Positions 32,888 to 41,809 of a DNA stretch of 64,000 nt are shown one piece after another (the stretch's first letter is position 1; each line of letters opens with the position of its first letter). Position numbers and translations under genes: made by a program. The stretch comes from Flavobacterium psychroterrae. Its GTDB lineage: Bacteria > Bacteroidota > Bacteroidia > Flavobacteriales > Flavobacteriaceae. The stretch is taken from assembly GCF_018380615.1 (NCBI RefSeq), contig NZ_JAGYVZ010000018.1:1-64000 (forward strand), in the 5' to 3' direction. The notes under the pieces are model-generated. The model saw only the letters and a list, made by a program, of their open reading frames with translations, did no database searches and was not told the DNA's origin.

Positions 32888-34214
32888 TTTTAGTAATAAT
32901 TATAGGTTTTCTAGGTTCAGCCGGTTTAGCATCGTTCGAATTCTTAGGTTTATTCGACTGATTTGGCTTATTATTATTCGGTTTGCTTCCTTTGTTTGGA
33001 TTTGGATTCGCAGCTCCTGCAGGTTTATTCTGATTTGGAGTTATCTGAGTTTTGTTTGGAGTTGCCACAATCGCTGCTTCAGCATTTGGTTTGCGTTTGC
33101 GATTTGGTTTTTTCTTTCTTTTTGGCTGGTCAAAACGAGTTAAACTTTCCTGCCCCATTGCATTATTAAAGTCTTTTTCAGGCTCTAAATTCTCTTCAAT
33201 AGCAAAATCTTCTAATGACGAAACTTTGTTTTTCAATTTATTCTCGGCAATAATTTCTTTTACCTGATCAATTTTTAAAACATGCCAGTTGGCAAAATTA
33301 TTCGTGTATGCAAACCACATTAATCCTTTAAAAATATCTTGTTTCTGACAGATTGCATCTCCTTTTTCAGTCACTAATTTAGTGTCATAATCCGGGAAAT
33401 CTTTTAAAGCATCCATGTAAGTATCAAGCTCATAATTTAAGCAGCACTTTAATTTCCCACATTGTCCTGCTAATTTTTGTGGATTCAAAGAAAGTTGTTG
33501 ATAACGAGCTGCAGAAGTATTAACGCTTCTAAAATCTGTAAGCCAGGTCGAACAGCAAAGTTCACGTCCGCAAGATCCAATTCCGCCTAAACGGGCCGCT
33601 TCCTGACGGAAACCAACTTGTTTCATCTCTACTCTTGTACTGAATTCTTTTGCAAAATCTTTAATCAAAAGTCTAAAATCGACCCTGTCATTTGCTGTAT
33701 AATAGAAAGTAGCTTTTGATCCGTCTCCCTGAAATTCAATATCTGATATTTTCATTTCAAGTTTATGCTGAATCGCTAATTCACGCGCGCGAACTTTCAT
33801 TGGTTCTTCGCGATCACGTGCTACAGACCAAATGTCAATATCTTTTTGAGATGCTTTTCGGTAGATTTTTGGAACTTCATTACTTTCGTGATTTACCCCT
33901 TTTTTCTTCATTTGAATTTTAACTAATTCTCCTGTCAGGGTAACAATCCCGATATCGTGTCCCGGTGATGCAACAGTTGCTACAATATCACCAATACTTA
34001 ACGTTAATTTTTCTGTATTTCTAAAAAATTCCTTGCGTCCGTTTTTAAAACGCACCTCAACACAATCAAAAATTGCCTCTCCATTAGACGGGCTCATGTT
34101 CGAAAGCCAGTCAAAAACCGTCAATTTATTGCAGCTATCGGTGCCGCAAGTCCCATTATTTTTACAACCTTTTGGTGCACCACCATCTGAGGTTGAACAA
34201 CTTGTACATGCCAT
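32871..34214 (-). CDS. ricT: PSP1-domain protein, RicT-like
   Basis: 447 residues from the Met at 34214 (MACTSCSTSDGG), chosen because the Cys-rich N-terminus (CTSC, CKNNGTC, CGTDSCNKL) begins there. The PSP1 domain spans about 55-270 with the hallmark GSCGRELCCSTWL and QCGKLKCCLNYE cysteine segments. In Bacillus, RicT with RicA and RicF forms an Fe-S complex that affects RNase Y. The partners are not visible here. A Lys/Asn/Pro-rich disordered tail (about 380-447) is added in flavobacteria. First gene of ricT-gldH-pbp1A. Confidence 0.93.
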   Translation of the reverse strand: MACTSCSTSDGGAPKGCKNNGTCGTDSCNKLTVFDWLSNMSPSNGEAIFDCVEVRFKNGRKEFFRNTEKLTLSIGDIVATVASPGHDIGIVTLTGELVKIQMKKKGVNHESNEVPKIYRKASQKDIDIWSVARDREEPMKVRARELAIQHKLEMKISDIEFQGDGSKATFYYTANDRVDFRLLIKDFAKEFSTRVEMKQVGFRQEAARLGGIGSCGRELCCSTWLTDFRSVNTSAARYQQLSLNPQKLAGQCGKLKCCLNYELDTYMDALKDFPDYDTKLVTEKGDAICQKQDIFKGLMWFAYTNNFANWHVLKIDQVKEIIAENKLKNKVSSLEDFAIEENLEPEKDFNNAMGQESLTRFDQPKRKKKPNRKRKPNAEAAIVATPNKTQITPNQNKPAGAANPNPNKGSKPNNNKPNQSNKPKNSNDAKPAEPRKPIIITKNENKK

Positions 34215-34557
34215 AATTATATATGTAGTGTTGCAAAAAAGCAACTTAAGTTCATAAACGTTTGATCGGTAAAGATAGTATTTTTTTTAGTTTGCTTTTT
34301 ATGCATTAAAACTAAAGCATTGTTAAATACAAAAATGCTGTTTGTTCTGTAAAAAACAGGTTTTTTCTCAAACATTTTCAAACTGAAACAATTCTCTCAA
34401 AAAACACCTTATTCTATTTGTTTTATAACTTACGGAATCCTTTTTTTCTTTTTTTAATTACATTTATACGTTTTAATCTTCACATTTAATTTTTTATTTC
34501 ACAAACTCATCTAAATAATAATTAAGTTTTATCTTTCATATCTGATATTTTTTTAAC
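34215..34557. other. Divergent promoter region between ricT and the ankyrin genes
   Basis: 343 AT-rich bases with no credible open frame. TATCTTTC at about 34530 is a near match to the TAnnTTTG element for the rightward ankyrin gene. Long homopolymer A and T runs are present. I saw no clear palindromic operator. Confidence 0.4.
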
Positions 34558-35739
34558 ATGCATACACAACACAAAATCGAAGAGTATATTTTTCAGGGAA
34601 ATTTCGATGCTGCCAGAGAATCTTTAAAAAATGGAGAATCCTTTTCTGAGCAATATCTTAAAAACAATCTTTCTCAAATAACAGCCAAAATTTTTGACGC
34701 AAAAGCTATTGATTTATTAGAAGCTTTGATAAAAGCAGGTTTTATTGAAACCGATATTTATGAATTAGACAATTTTGACAAATCTATTTTTAATACTGTT
34801 GCCAGAAATTTAAAAGATGACGATGAATCTCTATCTTTTTTTAAAGCGTTAATGTCAAAAATGGACAATATTAACGATGAAATTGGCGATCAGACTTTAC
34901 TTGGCTATTGCATCGAGAAAGGAGCTGCTATAACAATCATTAAGAGCCTGATTGAAGATTCTGGCTGTAATACCCAATTCAAAAACAATGCGGGAGAAAA
35001 TTTAATTTATTGCGTTATAAACATTTACGGCTTAGATTCAGAAAAAGGATTAGCTTACATTGGTTTATTACTGGAAAGCGGGCTCGATATTAATGAAAAA
35101 AATATCGTTGGCACTACTCCATTAATTTGCGCTGTAAAAAAGCTAAAAAAAGAATACATTTCAATATTACTCGATAATGGCGCAGATGCAAATGAAACGG
35201 ATAACCTGGATAACAATGCTTTTTATTATGCTGTCGCCGAGCAATCTTCTTATGAAATGTATGATCTTTTAGCTAACACTTCTACAGCAAATCTCAACAC
35301 AATCAACAGAGACGGAAGAACGTTATTGACGGAATATATCCGATCCATGTCGGATTCAGAAACTAGTTTAAAATTTTTAGAACGATTACTATCAGATGGA
35401 GCTGACATCAATTATTGTTCTCAATATTATGGAAAACCAAAGTCAGGATTGGATTATATAGTAGAAAAAAAAGAAGGCATATTAAAATCGGCATTAGAGA
35501 TTTTATCACTTGACCTGAACGAACAGGATAATGAAGGCAATACATTATTGCATAAAGTTTGTGATTACGACATCAATTATAGTACCGAAGCTGCAAAAGA
35601 AACTTATAGAAAAGTAAAGCTACTGCTTGAAAATGGCGCTGATAAAACGATTACCAATGATAAGGACGAAACGGCCTTTATGATTGCTTCCAGAGATAAT
35701 CTGAAAATAAAAACGGTCGAACTTTTAATGAAATCCTAA
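34558..35739 (+). CDS. Ankyrin-repeat protein (first of a pair)
   Basis: 393 residues, no signal peptide or membrane segment. The N-terminal 100 residues have no clear repeats. Ankyrin units then follow: GDQTLLGYCIEKGAAITIIKSL (about 104), VGTTPLICAVKKLKKEYISIL (about 183), NLDNNAFYYAVAEQSSYEM, and EGNTLLHKVCDYDINY near 330. Several are degenerate. Ankyrin stacks bind partner proteins; no target is obvious. It is followed 28 bases later by a second ankyrin gene in the same direction, so they are probably cotranscribed and may act together. Confidence 0.88.
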   Translation: MHTQHKIEEYIFQGNFDAARESLKNGESFSEQYLKNNLSQITAKIFDAKAIDLLEALIKAGFIETDIYELDNFDKSIFNTVARNLKDDDESLSFFKALMSKMDNINDEIGDQTLLGYCIEKGAAITIIKSLIEDSGCNTQFKNNAGENLIYCVINIYGLDSEKGLAYIGLLLESGLDINEKNIVGTTPLICAVKKLKKEYISILLDNGADANETDNLDNNAFYYAVAEQSSYEMYDLLANTSTANLNTINRDGRTLLTEYIRSMSDSETSLKFLERLLSDGADINYCSQYYGKPKSGLDYIVEKKEGILKSALEILSLDLNEQDNEGNTLLHKVCDYDINYSTEAAKETYRKVKLLLENGADKTITNDKDETAFMIASRDNLKIKTVELLMKS

Positions 35740-35767
35740 TAAAAATTTATATAAAAAATAGCCATAT

Positions 35768-37114
35768 ATGTCCATGTCATTTATAATTGCCTGTGAAAAA
35801 GGCAACAGAAAAATAGCCGAATTACTGCTTAAAAACAAAGAAGTTGATGTAAAATATACTGATGAAAAAGGCAGGACAGCTTTGCATTATGCCGCCCACA
35901 GAGGATATCTGGATATTGTAAAACTATTATGTGAAGATGGTGCAGATATCAATTATGAAGATCATCAGGGAGAAACACCTTTGTTCTTCGCCTGTTTGCA
36001 AAAACAAAAACAAACAGCCCTCTATCTTTTAGAAAATGATGCAAAAATTAAAATCAACGACAAAAATGGCAACAGTCTTTTGCATTTAACGGTTCAGACG
36101 GGACAAGTTGAACTTGCTTCAAAATTACTAGATGCCGGAATAGATGTAGATCTTTTAAACAATAATGGAGAAACACCACTTTTAATTGCTTCGGAAAAAC
36201 AAAACCGCGAAATAATACAATTACTTTTAGATAAAGGGGCCAATATTAACACTACTGACAAACAAGGAAATACCTCTTTGATTTTTGCGTGTTACACTAA
36301 ATCATTACCAATAGTAACATTGTTGCTGGACAATGGCGCTAATATTAACCACATAAATCATGCTGGTAAAAATGCCCTTTTGATCGCCTGTTACGAAACC
36401 AACAGAATGCTTGCCAAATTATTAGTCGAAAGAGGCGCTGATGTATTTACCTCAAGCAGTAGCGGTTACTCACCAATTTGGTATGCATGCGCCAACAATC
36501 AAAAAGAAATTGTTGCTTTATTTTTAGACAATGGTGTTGATGTAAACTTTAGCAAACCCGTAAGTACTGATACCTCATCTATGAACGATTATCTGGATTG
36601 GATCGTCAGTGCAACCAATACAGCATCAGATGCTGATTTTACACTCAACAAAAATTACAATTACGGAGGCGAAAGTTTATTGCATGTTGCCACTAAAAAA
36701 GGCAACTTAAGCATGGTCAAACTGCTTATCGAAGCAGGAGCAAATATCAATATACAAGATGAATCCGGAAATACACCTTTGCATTACAGTGCGGCAAATG
36801 GCAAAAAAGATGTAGTAAAGTATTTACTTGAAAACAATGCCGATGCTACAATGGTAAATGTGAAAGAACAAAAAGCCATTGACTATTCGAATGTAAAAGG
36901 GTTTAATGAAATTACCGAAATGATTCTGAAAACTGCACCATCCGGAATGGTTATTACTCCAATTACAACAGCTCCAACAGAAGAAATCAGCAGCACAGCA
37001 AGTTCTATCGAAGGAAAGAAAAAAGCGTTATTAGATCTTAAAGAGCTTTTGGATGCAGGAATTTTAACATCCGAAGAATTTGAATCAGAGAAAGGTAAAG
37101 TTTTGAAAGGATAA
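35768..37114 (+). CDS. Ankyrin-repeat protein with C-terminal SHOCT-like domain
   Basis: 448 residues with about ten well-formed ankyrin units (for example GRTALHYAAHRGYLDIVKLL, QGETPLFFACLQKQKQTALY, NGNSLLHLTVQTGQVELASK and SGNTPLHYSAANGKKDVVKY). A longer insert lies at about 255-295. The last 35 residues (KKALLDLKELLDAGILTSEE ... KGKVLKG) match the SHOCT pattern, a short two-helix oligomerisation or surface-association motif. It has no export signal. It forms a unit with the preceding gene and ends at a terminator. Likely a scaffold or anti-toxin-like binding protein, but the partner is unknown. Confidence 0.88.
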   Translation: MSMSFIIACEKGNRKIAELLLKNKEVDVKYTDEKGRTALHYAAHRGYLDIVKLLCEDGADINYEDHQGETPLFFACLQKQKQTALYLLENDAKIKINDKNGNSLLHLTVQTGQVELASKLLDAGIDVDLLNNNGETPLLIASEKQNREIIQLLLDKGANINTTDKQGNTSLIFACYTKSLPIVTLLLDNGANINHINHAGKNALLIACYETNRMLAKLLVERGADVFTSSSSGYSPIWYACANNQKEIVALFLDNGVDVNFSKPVSTDTSSMNDYLDWIVSATNTASDADFTLNKNYNYGGESLLHVATKKGNLSMVKLLIEAGANINIQDESGNTPLHYSAANGKKDVVKYLLENNADATMVNVKEQKAIDYSNVKGFNEITEMILKTAPSGMVITPITTAPTEEISSTASSIEGKKKALLDLKELLDAGILTSEEFESEKGKVLKG

Positions 37115-37135
37115 AAATTTAAATTAGTAAATTAT

Positions 37136-37178
37136 AAAAAGACCTGTTTTTAAGTTTCATTACAAAACAAGTCTTTTT
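37136..37178 (+). terminator. Terminator of the ankyrin gene pair
   Basis: Stem aaaaagacctgtttt / aaaacaagtcttttt (one mismatch) with a T run, 20 bases past the stop. Confidence 0.75.
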
Positions 37179-37294
37179 CTTTTTCAGGATCGAACAGAAA
37201 ACGAATGTTTGAATATGTGAGGAAAAATGGTAACGGAAATTAAAATCTAAAACCACAGTAAGACAACAGAATCTAAAAAACTGAATACATTCAT

Positions 37295-38050
37295 ATGAAT
37301 AAATATATACTTTATTTAGGAACAATCTTAATACTAATAGCAAACGTAGGCTGTAAAGATCCTAAAACTAAAAAAGAACCGGCACAAATTCAGGAAGTAT
37401 TAAACCACGTCGAAGAAATTCCTGAAAATGAAGCTTTAGAAATTGAAAAAGAAAAAAATCCGGAAGATTTTCTGCCGAAAGGTTATGTGATTTTCGAGAA
37501 AATTTTTGGCGATTTAAATAAAGACGGGCTGGAAGATTGCGCTCTTATTATCAAAGGAACAAATAAAAGCAAAATTGTTAAAGATGAAAGCCGTGGGGAA
37601 TTAGATCGTAATCGCAGAGGTATTATCGTTCTATTAAACAAAAATAACGGTTATGAACTGGTTACCAAAAATTATGAATGTTTTTCATCTGAAAATGAAG
37701 AAGGCGGTAATTATTTTGCACCAGAACTAGTTGTTGAAATAATCAAAGGAAAACTTTTTATACATTATGCCCACGGAAGATACGGATACTGGAGATATAT
37801 GTTTAGGCTTCAAAATTCAGATTTTGAACTTATAGGCTATGATTCAAGTAGTAATAATGGACCAACGATTCTTAGGGAAACGAGTATCAACTTCTTAACC
37901 AGAAAAAAGATTGTTAGCGAAAATACCAACCCGGATATCGATAATGAAAATGAGATTTTTGAAAAAACTGAGTCAAAAATCAGCAAAACCAAACTTCTTA
38001 AATTATCAGAAATTGTAGACTTTGATGAGATTGAAGTTTCAGAAGACTAA
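37295..38050 (+). CDS. Lipoprotein of unknown function
   Basis: 251 residues. Signal peptide MNKYILYLGTILILIANVGC with Cys20 as lipid site. A charged linker follows (24-60). At about 71-80 the segment GDLNKDGLEDCAL resembles a calcium-binding EF-hand or FG-GAP loop (D-x-N-x-D-G), as in VCBS-like repeats. The remainder is beta-rich with aromatic clusters (YGYWRYMFRLQ). I recognise no function. It stands between the ankyrin pair and the convergent ferredoxin-trhP-trhO operon. Confidence 0.82.
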   Translation: MNKYILYLGTILILIANVGCKDPKTKKEPAQIQEVLNHVEEIPENEALEIEKEKNPEDFLPKGYVIFEKIFGDLNKDGLEDCALIIKGTNKSKIVKDESRGELDRNRRGIIVLLNKNNGYELVTKNYECFSSENEEGGNYFAPELVVEIIKGKLFIHYAHGRYGYWRYMFRLQNSDFELIGYDSSSNNGPTILRETSINFLTRKKIVSENTNPDIDNENEIFEKTESKISKTKLLKLSEIVDFDEIEVSED

Positions 38051-38065
38051 TAATAGCTTAAAATT

Positions 38066-38111
38066 TAAAACCCTATTTCTGCATAATACAAAATAAGGTT
38101 TTCCTTTTTTT
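38066..38111. terminator. Weak bidirectional terminator-like hairpin
   Basis: Stem aaaaccctattt / aaaataaggtttt (one bulge) followed by a T-rich run, between the convergent lipoprotein and ferredoxin genes. Confidence 0.5.
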
Positions 38112-38122
38112 AAACTATTTCC

Positions 38123-38353
38123 CTAAGTCTCCTTAACCGTAATAATCTTGACTGGACAAGCTTTTGCCGCCAGTTCACAACTTTCAACAATAGTGTGATT
38201 GGGAGATTTTAAAGTAAAAAATCCTTTTGCATTTACGGAATGAATCAAAACTGATTTTCCATCTTTTTTAGACATTTGAAAATGCACCGGATCCATTTCT
38301 ACGCAGTAATTACAGCCGATGCATTTGTCTCTTTGTAAAGTTATAATGACCAT
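38123..38353 (-). CDS. Single-cluster [4Fe-4S] ferredoxin
   Basis: 76 residues. Cys11, Cys14 and Cys17 (CIGCNYC) plus Cys66 (CPV) form one [4Fe-4S] site; Cys59 lies near the fourth ligand and could form a disulfide with it, as in some monocluster ferredoxins. It is cytosolic and small. The start codon overlaps the trhP stop by one base (TAATG), so translation is coupled to the U32 gene. That pairing suggests it supplies electrons or maturation help to the Fe-S enzyme TrhP (inference). Confidence 0.9.
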   Translation of the reverse strand: MVIITLQRDKCIGCNYCVEMDPVHFQMSKKDGKSVLIHSVNAKGFFTLKSPNHTIVESCELAAKACPVKIITVKET

Positions 38354-39594
38354 TATACCTCTACAATTTTATATAATTTATCAGACATTCTGATCCTGAA
38401 AGGTAATTTAAAAGTACAATCATCACCTTTTGTAGCTTTTTCAGACACAACGTCATTTACAAACATTTTGTCGATAATCATTTCCTGCGCTCCCGTACTT
38501 GGTCCGGTTACTAAAATTTTATCTCCAATTTTAATATCATAAGCTTCAATTTTAAATTGCCCTACTTCTGCTTTTGGAAAGTAATGCGTTCCTTTGCCTA
38601 CATACACTTTCTTTTGCGTTGCAGCAGATCCAGCAATATCATTCCACTCCCCTAATTCCTGACCCAGATAATAGCCTGACCAGAAACCACGATTGTAAAC
38701 TGTGTTCAAAGCTTCCATCCAAGTGGCGATCTTTTCTTTAGAAAAAGATTTCTCATAATAAGAATCAATAGCTTCACGATACGTTTTAATAACCGTTGCT
38801 ACATATTCCGGTGCGCGACCACGGCCTTCAATTTTTAAAACCTGAATTCCCGAATCTATAACCTGATCCAGAAAATCAAGTGTACATAAATCTTTAGGCG
38901 ACATCATATATTCGTTATCCAATTCAATTTCAAAACCAGTTTCCTGATCGATAACGGTATATTTTTTACGGCAGTTTTGTTTGCAGGCACCACGATTTGC
39001 AGAAGAATTATGCGAATGCAAACTCAAATAACATTTCCCGGAAACCGCCATACATAAGGCTCCATGTCCGAAAATTTCAATTTCAACTAAATTTCCGTTT
39101 GGACCCTTTATTTTTTCCTTCTTAATTTGATCCGTGATGCTTTTTACCTGACGCAAACTTAATTCACGGCTTAAAACCATTGTATCAGCAAATAAACTAT
39201 AGAATTTTATAGTTTCGATGTTCGTGACATTCAATTGAGTCGAAATATGAACTTCCATTCCAATTGTTCTTGCCATAGCAATTACTGCCTGATCAGAGGC
39301 AATTACCGCGGTAATATTGGCTTCTTTTGCTTTGTTCAGTAATGTTTTTACGACAGATAAATCATGATCGTACATAATGGTGTTCAATGTCAGATAACTT
39401 CTTACGCCTTTTGCTTCACATCGATTAGCAATTTCCTGTAAATCATCCATGGAAAAATTTACACTTGAACGCGCACGCATGTTGAGTTGTTCTACACCAA
39501 AGTAGATAGAATCCGCGCCATTATCGAGCGCAGCCTGAAGTGACTCAAAGCTCCCTGCGGGAGCCATAAGTTCAATTTTGTTATTAAATGTCAT
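38353..39594 (-). CDS. trhP: U32 family protein, tRNA U34 hydroxylase TrhP-like
   Basis: 413 residues. The U32 core (1-320) begins ELMAPAGSFESLQAALDNGA and carries the four conserved cysteines Cys181, Cys188, Cys204 and Cys208 in GHGALCMAVSGKC ... GACKQNC, the proposed Fe-S site. E. coli TrhP (YegQ) makes 5-hydroxyuridine at tRNA position 34 with prephenate as partner. The C-terminal domain (about 328-413) is a small beta-barrel that is nearly duplicated at the end of the adjacent TrhO. It could be another U32 hydroxylase (RlhA type), but its length and neighbour favour TrhP. Confidence 0.9.
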   Translation of the reverse strand: MTFNNKIELMAPAGSFESLQAALDNGADSIYFGVEQLNMRARSSVNFSMDDLQEIANRCEAKGVRSYLTLNTIMYDHDLSVVKTLLNKAKEANITAVIASDQAVIAMARTIGMEVHISTQLNVTNIETIKFYSLFADTMVLSRELSLRQVKSITDQIKKEKIKGPNGNLVEIEIFGHGALCMAVSGKCYLSLHSHNSSANRGACKQNCRKKYTVIDQETGFEIELDNEYMMSPKDLCTLDFLDQVIDSGIQVLKIEGRGRAPEYVATVIKTYREAIDSYYEKSFSKEKIATWMEALNTVYNRGFWSGYYLGQELGEWNDIAGSAATQKKVYVGKGTHYFPKAEVGQFKIEAYDIKIGDKILVTGPSTGAQEMIIDKMFVNDVVSEKATKGDDCTFKLPFRIRMSDKLYKIVEV

Positions 39595-39600
39595 GATAAA

Positions 39601-40968
39601 TTATTCTAAAACTTTATAGATTTTATCCGACAATCTTATTCTGAATGGTATTTTGAAAGTACATGTATCGCCTGAAACTGCTTTTTCAGATTCAATATCA
39701 TTTACAAACATCTTTTCGATTATCAGTTTTTGTTCTCCGGTAGTTGAACCTTTGATTAAAACAGTATCTCCAACTTTGATTTCGTTTTCTTCAATTAAAA
39801 ACTGACCAATAGATGGTTTTGGAAAAAAGTGAGTTCCTTTTCCTATATATTGTTTTTTGATTTTTGCTTCTTTTTTAGCCACTGTTTTTGATTGTACCAA
39901 ATCACTAAGATTAGGAACAGCAGCTAATGGATCCTGATTATTTTTGAAAGTCAAAACGTCAGATTTCCCTTTTTTGAAAATTTTATTTCCATTTTTAATC
40001 CCACGTCTGATGGCTTTTTGCTCTTCTTCGGGCATATGAATTATCGACACACATTCAGTAGAACAACAGCCTTCCAAGGACTGAGCACATTCTTCACATT
40101 GAATAAAAAGTAAATGACAACCTTCATTAGCACAATTCGTGTGTGCATCACAAGGTTTTCCGCATTGATGACATTGTGAAACGATATCATCTGTAATTCT
40201 TTCGCCTAAGCGATGATCAAATACAAAGTTTTTCCCAATGAATTTACTCTCTAAACCTTCCGCTTTTACCTGACGGGTATATTCAATAATTCCGCCTTCA
40301 AGCTGATATACATTTTCGAAACCTTTATGTTTGAAATAAGCACTTGCTTTTTCGCAACGGATTCCGCCTGTACAATACATCAACAATTTCTTGTCTTGTT
40401 TGTGTTCTGCTAATTGCTCTTCGATAATAGGCAGACTTTCGCGAAAAGTATCAACATCTGGACGAATCGCTTGAGTAAAATGACCAATTTCGCTTTCATA
40501 ATGATTACGCATATCGACCACTACAACATTTGGATCATTTAATAAGTCATTGAATTCTTTGGCTTTCAGGTGAATTCCAATGTTTGTTGCATCAAAAGTT
40601 TCATCATCTAAACCATCAGCTACTATTTTATCACGAACTTTTACTGTCAATTTTAAAAAGGAATGATCATCATGCTCAACCGCAATATTCAAACGAATCC
40701 CTTTCATAAAATCATACTTTTCTATGGTATCTTTAAATTCATAGAAATGATCTGCCGGAAGAGACAATTGAGCATTGATTCCTTCATGGGCTACATAAAT
40801 ACGGCCTAAAACCCCAAGCGGATTCCATGCTAAAAATAAGTCGTTACGAAATTGGGTTGGATTTGAAATTTGCGCATAAGCATAGAAAGACAACGTTAAT
40901 CGTTGTTTTCCGGCATCATCAATCATGATGGCTCTTTCTTCTGCGCTTAAAGTGTTATACAGTTGCAT
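39601..40968 (-). CDS. trhO: Rhodanese-type tRNA U34 hydroxylase TrhO with an extra C-terminal barrel
   Basis: 455 residues against about 350 for E. coli TrhO (YceA). The acylphosphatase-like N-terminus and rhodanese domain hold Cys199 in MYCTGGIRCEK, the key catalytic Cys; the Cys-rich zinc region spans 266-306. Residues 371-455 are an added domain that aligns ungapped with the end of TrhP (by eye 54 of 85 identical). TrhO performs oxygen-dependent hydroxylation of U34, parallel to TrhP. First gene of trhO-trhP-ferredoxin; the next gene starts 6 bases downstream. Confidence 0.93.
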   Translation of the reverse strand: MQLYNTLSAEERAIMIDDAGKQRLTLSFYAYAQISNPTQFRNDLFLAWNPLGVLGRIYVAHEGINAQLSLPADHFYEFKDTIEKYDFMKGIRLNIAVEHDDHSFLKLTVKVRDKIVADGLDDETFDATNIGIHLKAKEFNDLLNDPNVVVVDMRNHYESEIGHFTQAIRPDVDTFRESLPIIEEQLAEHKQDKKLLMYCTGGIRCEKASAYFKHKGFENVYQLEGGIIEYTRQVKAEGLESKFIGKNFVFDHRLGERITDDIVSQCHQCGKPCDAHTNCANEGCHLLFIQCEECAQSLEGCCSTECVSIIHMPEEEQKAIRRGIKNGNKIFKKGKSDVLTFKNNQDPLAAVPNLSDLVQSKTVAKKEAKIKKQYIGKGTHFFPKPSIGQFLIEENEIKVGDTVLIKGSTTGEQKLIIEKMFVNDIESEKAVSGDTCTFKIPFRIRLSDKIYKVLE

Positions 40969-41017
40969 GCTATAAACTAATTTAAGTTGAGAAATTATTT
41001 GAGGTGCAAAAGTAACT

Positions 41018-41095
41018 AAAAAGGTTCAAAGTTGCAAAGGTTCATAGCTACAAAGGTGCTGAGAATCTAAGTTACTAAGGTTTTAAGTTCAAAAA
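41018..41095. repeat. Dispersed AAAGGTTCAAAGTTGC / CTAAG repeat
   Basis: The word at 41020-41044 is identical (25 bases) to 12638-12662 and continues into a gctgagaatctaagttacta run. It lies in a 285-base gap between trhO and the bacilliredoxin gene that otherwise holds only a terminator. Confidence 0.65.
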
Positions 41096-41180
41096 ATGAA
41101 TTTTAAAAATAAAGGGGCTTTGTATTTATATTTTTGGGACGACGGAAAAGACCTAGCGGACACCGGATTAGCTTCAAATA

Positions 41181-41209
41181 AAAAAGACTGCCTAAATAGA
41201 CAGTCTTGA
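41181..41209 (-). terminator. Terminator of the bacilliredoxin gene
   Basis: Stem aagactg / cagtctt with an extra C/A pair, read leftward into a T run. Confidence 0.8.
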
Positions 41210-41253
41210 TATAAACTTATAATCTTTAGTTACTTAAAACCTCAGCAATTTAA

Positions 41254-41664
41254 TTAGCAGAATTCGTTAAAAGCATCTTGCAAATTCTCAGCGATTAATT
41301 CAGCTGGACGACCTTCAATATGGTGACGCTCTAACATGTGAACCAATTCTCCGTTTTTGAACAAAGCCATAGAAGGCGATGATGGAGGAAAAGGGAACAT
41401 ATGTTGTCTTGCAGCATCAACAGCTTCTTTGTCAACACCAGCAAAAACTGTAATTAAATGATCTGGTTTTTTAGCACCTTCTAAACTCATTTTTGCTCCC
41501 GGACGTGCATTTCTTGCAGCACAACCACAAACAGAGTTTACAACAACTAAAGTGGTACCTTCAGCTTTGATAGCATTATCTACAGCGTCAGCACTATGTA
41601 AATCTTGAAAACCTGCAACTGTCAATTCAGCTTGCATTGGTTTTACCATTTCTTCTGGATACAT
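41254..41664 (-). CDS. Bacilliredoxin (BrxA/BrxB, YphP/YqiW family)
   Basis: 136 residues, thioredoxin fold with the family's CGC active site (Cys46-Gly-Cys48 in VNSVCGCAARNARPGAK). The family removes bacillithiol or similar thiols from oxidised proteins. FPPSSPSMALFKNGELVHML is a second conserved block. An extra Cys ends the protein at 136. Cytosolic and monocistronic. It opens the redox/metal region of this window, although the low-molecular-weight thiol used by the host is not shown by the sequence. Confidence 0.92.
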   Translation of the reverse strand: MYPEEMVKPMQAELTVAGFQDLHSADAVDNAIKAEGTTLVVVNSVCGCAARNARPGAKMSLEGAKKPDHLITVFAGVDKEAVDAARQHMFPFPPSSPSMALFKNGELVHMLERHHIEGRPAELIAENLQDAFNEFC

Positions 41665-41809
41665 ATCTCTTTATTTTAAATTTTACTTTTGAACTGCAAA
41701 GTTACAAAGTTTACTCGCAACTACTTAATTTGAAGTATAAAGTTTTGTTATAGTTGGATAATCAATTTTGAATTAAATGAATTAACGTAATAACAACAGA
41801 GAATCTTGC

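Noticed and set aside
32694..33267. Several rightward open frames across gldH and ricT
   Set aside because: They are complements of the Lys/Asn-rich ricT tail and of gldH; no plausible start site or family.
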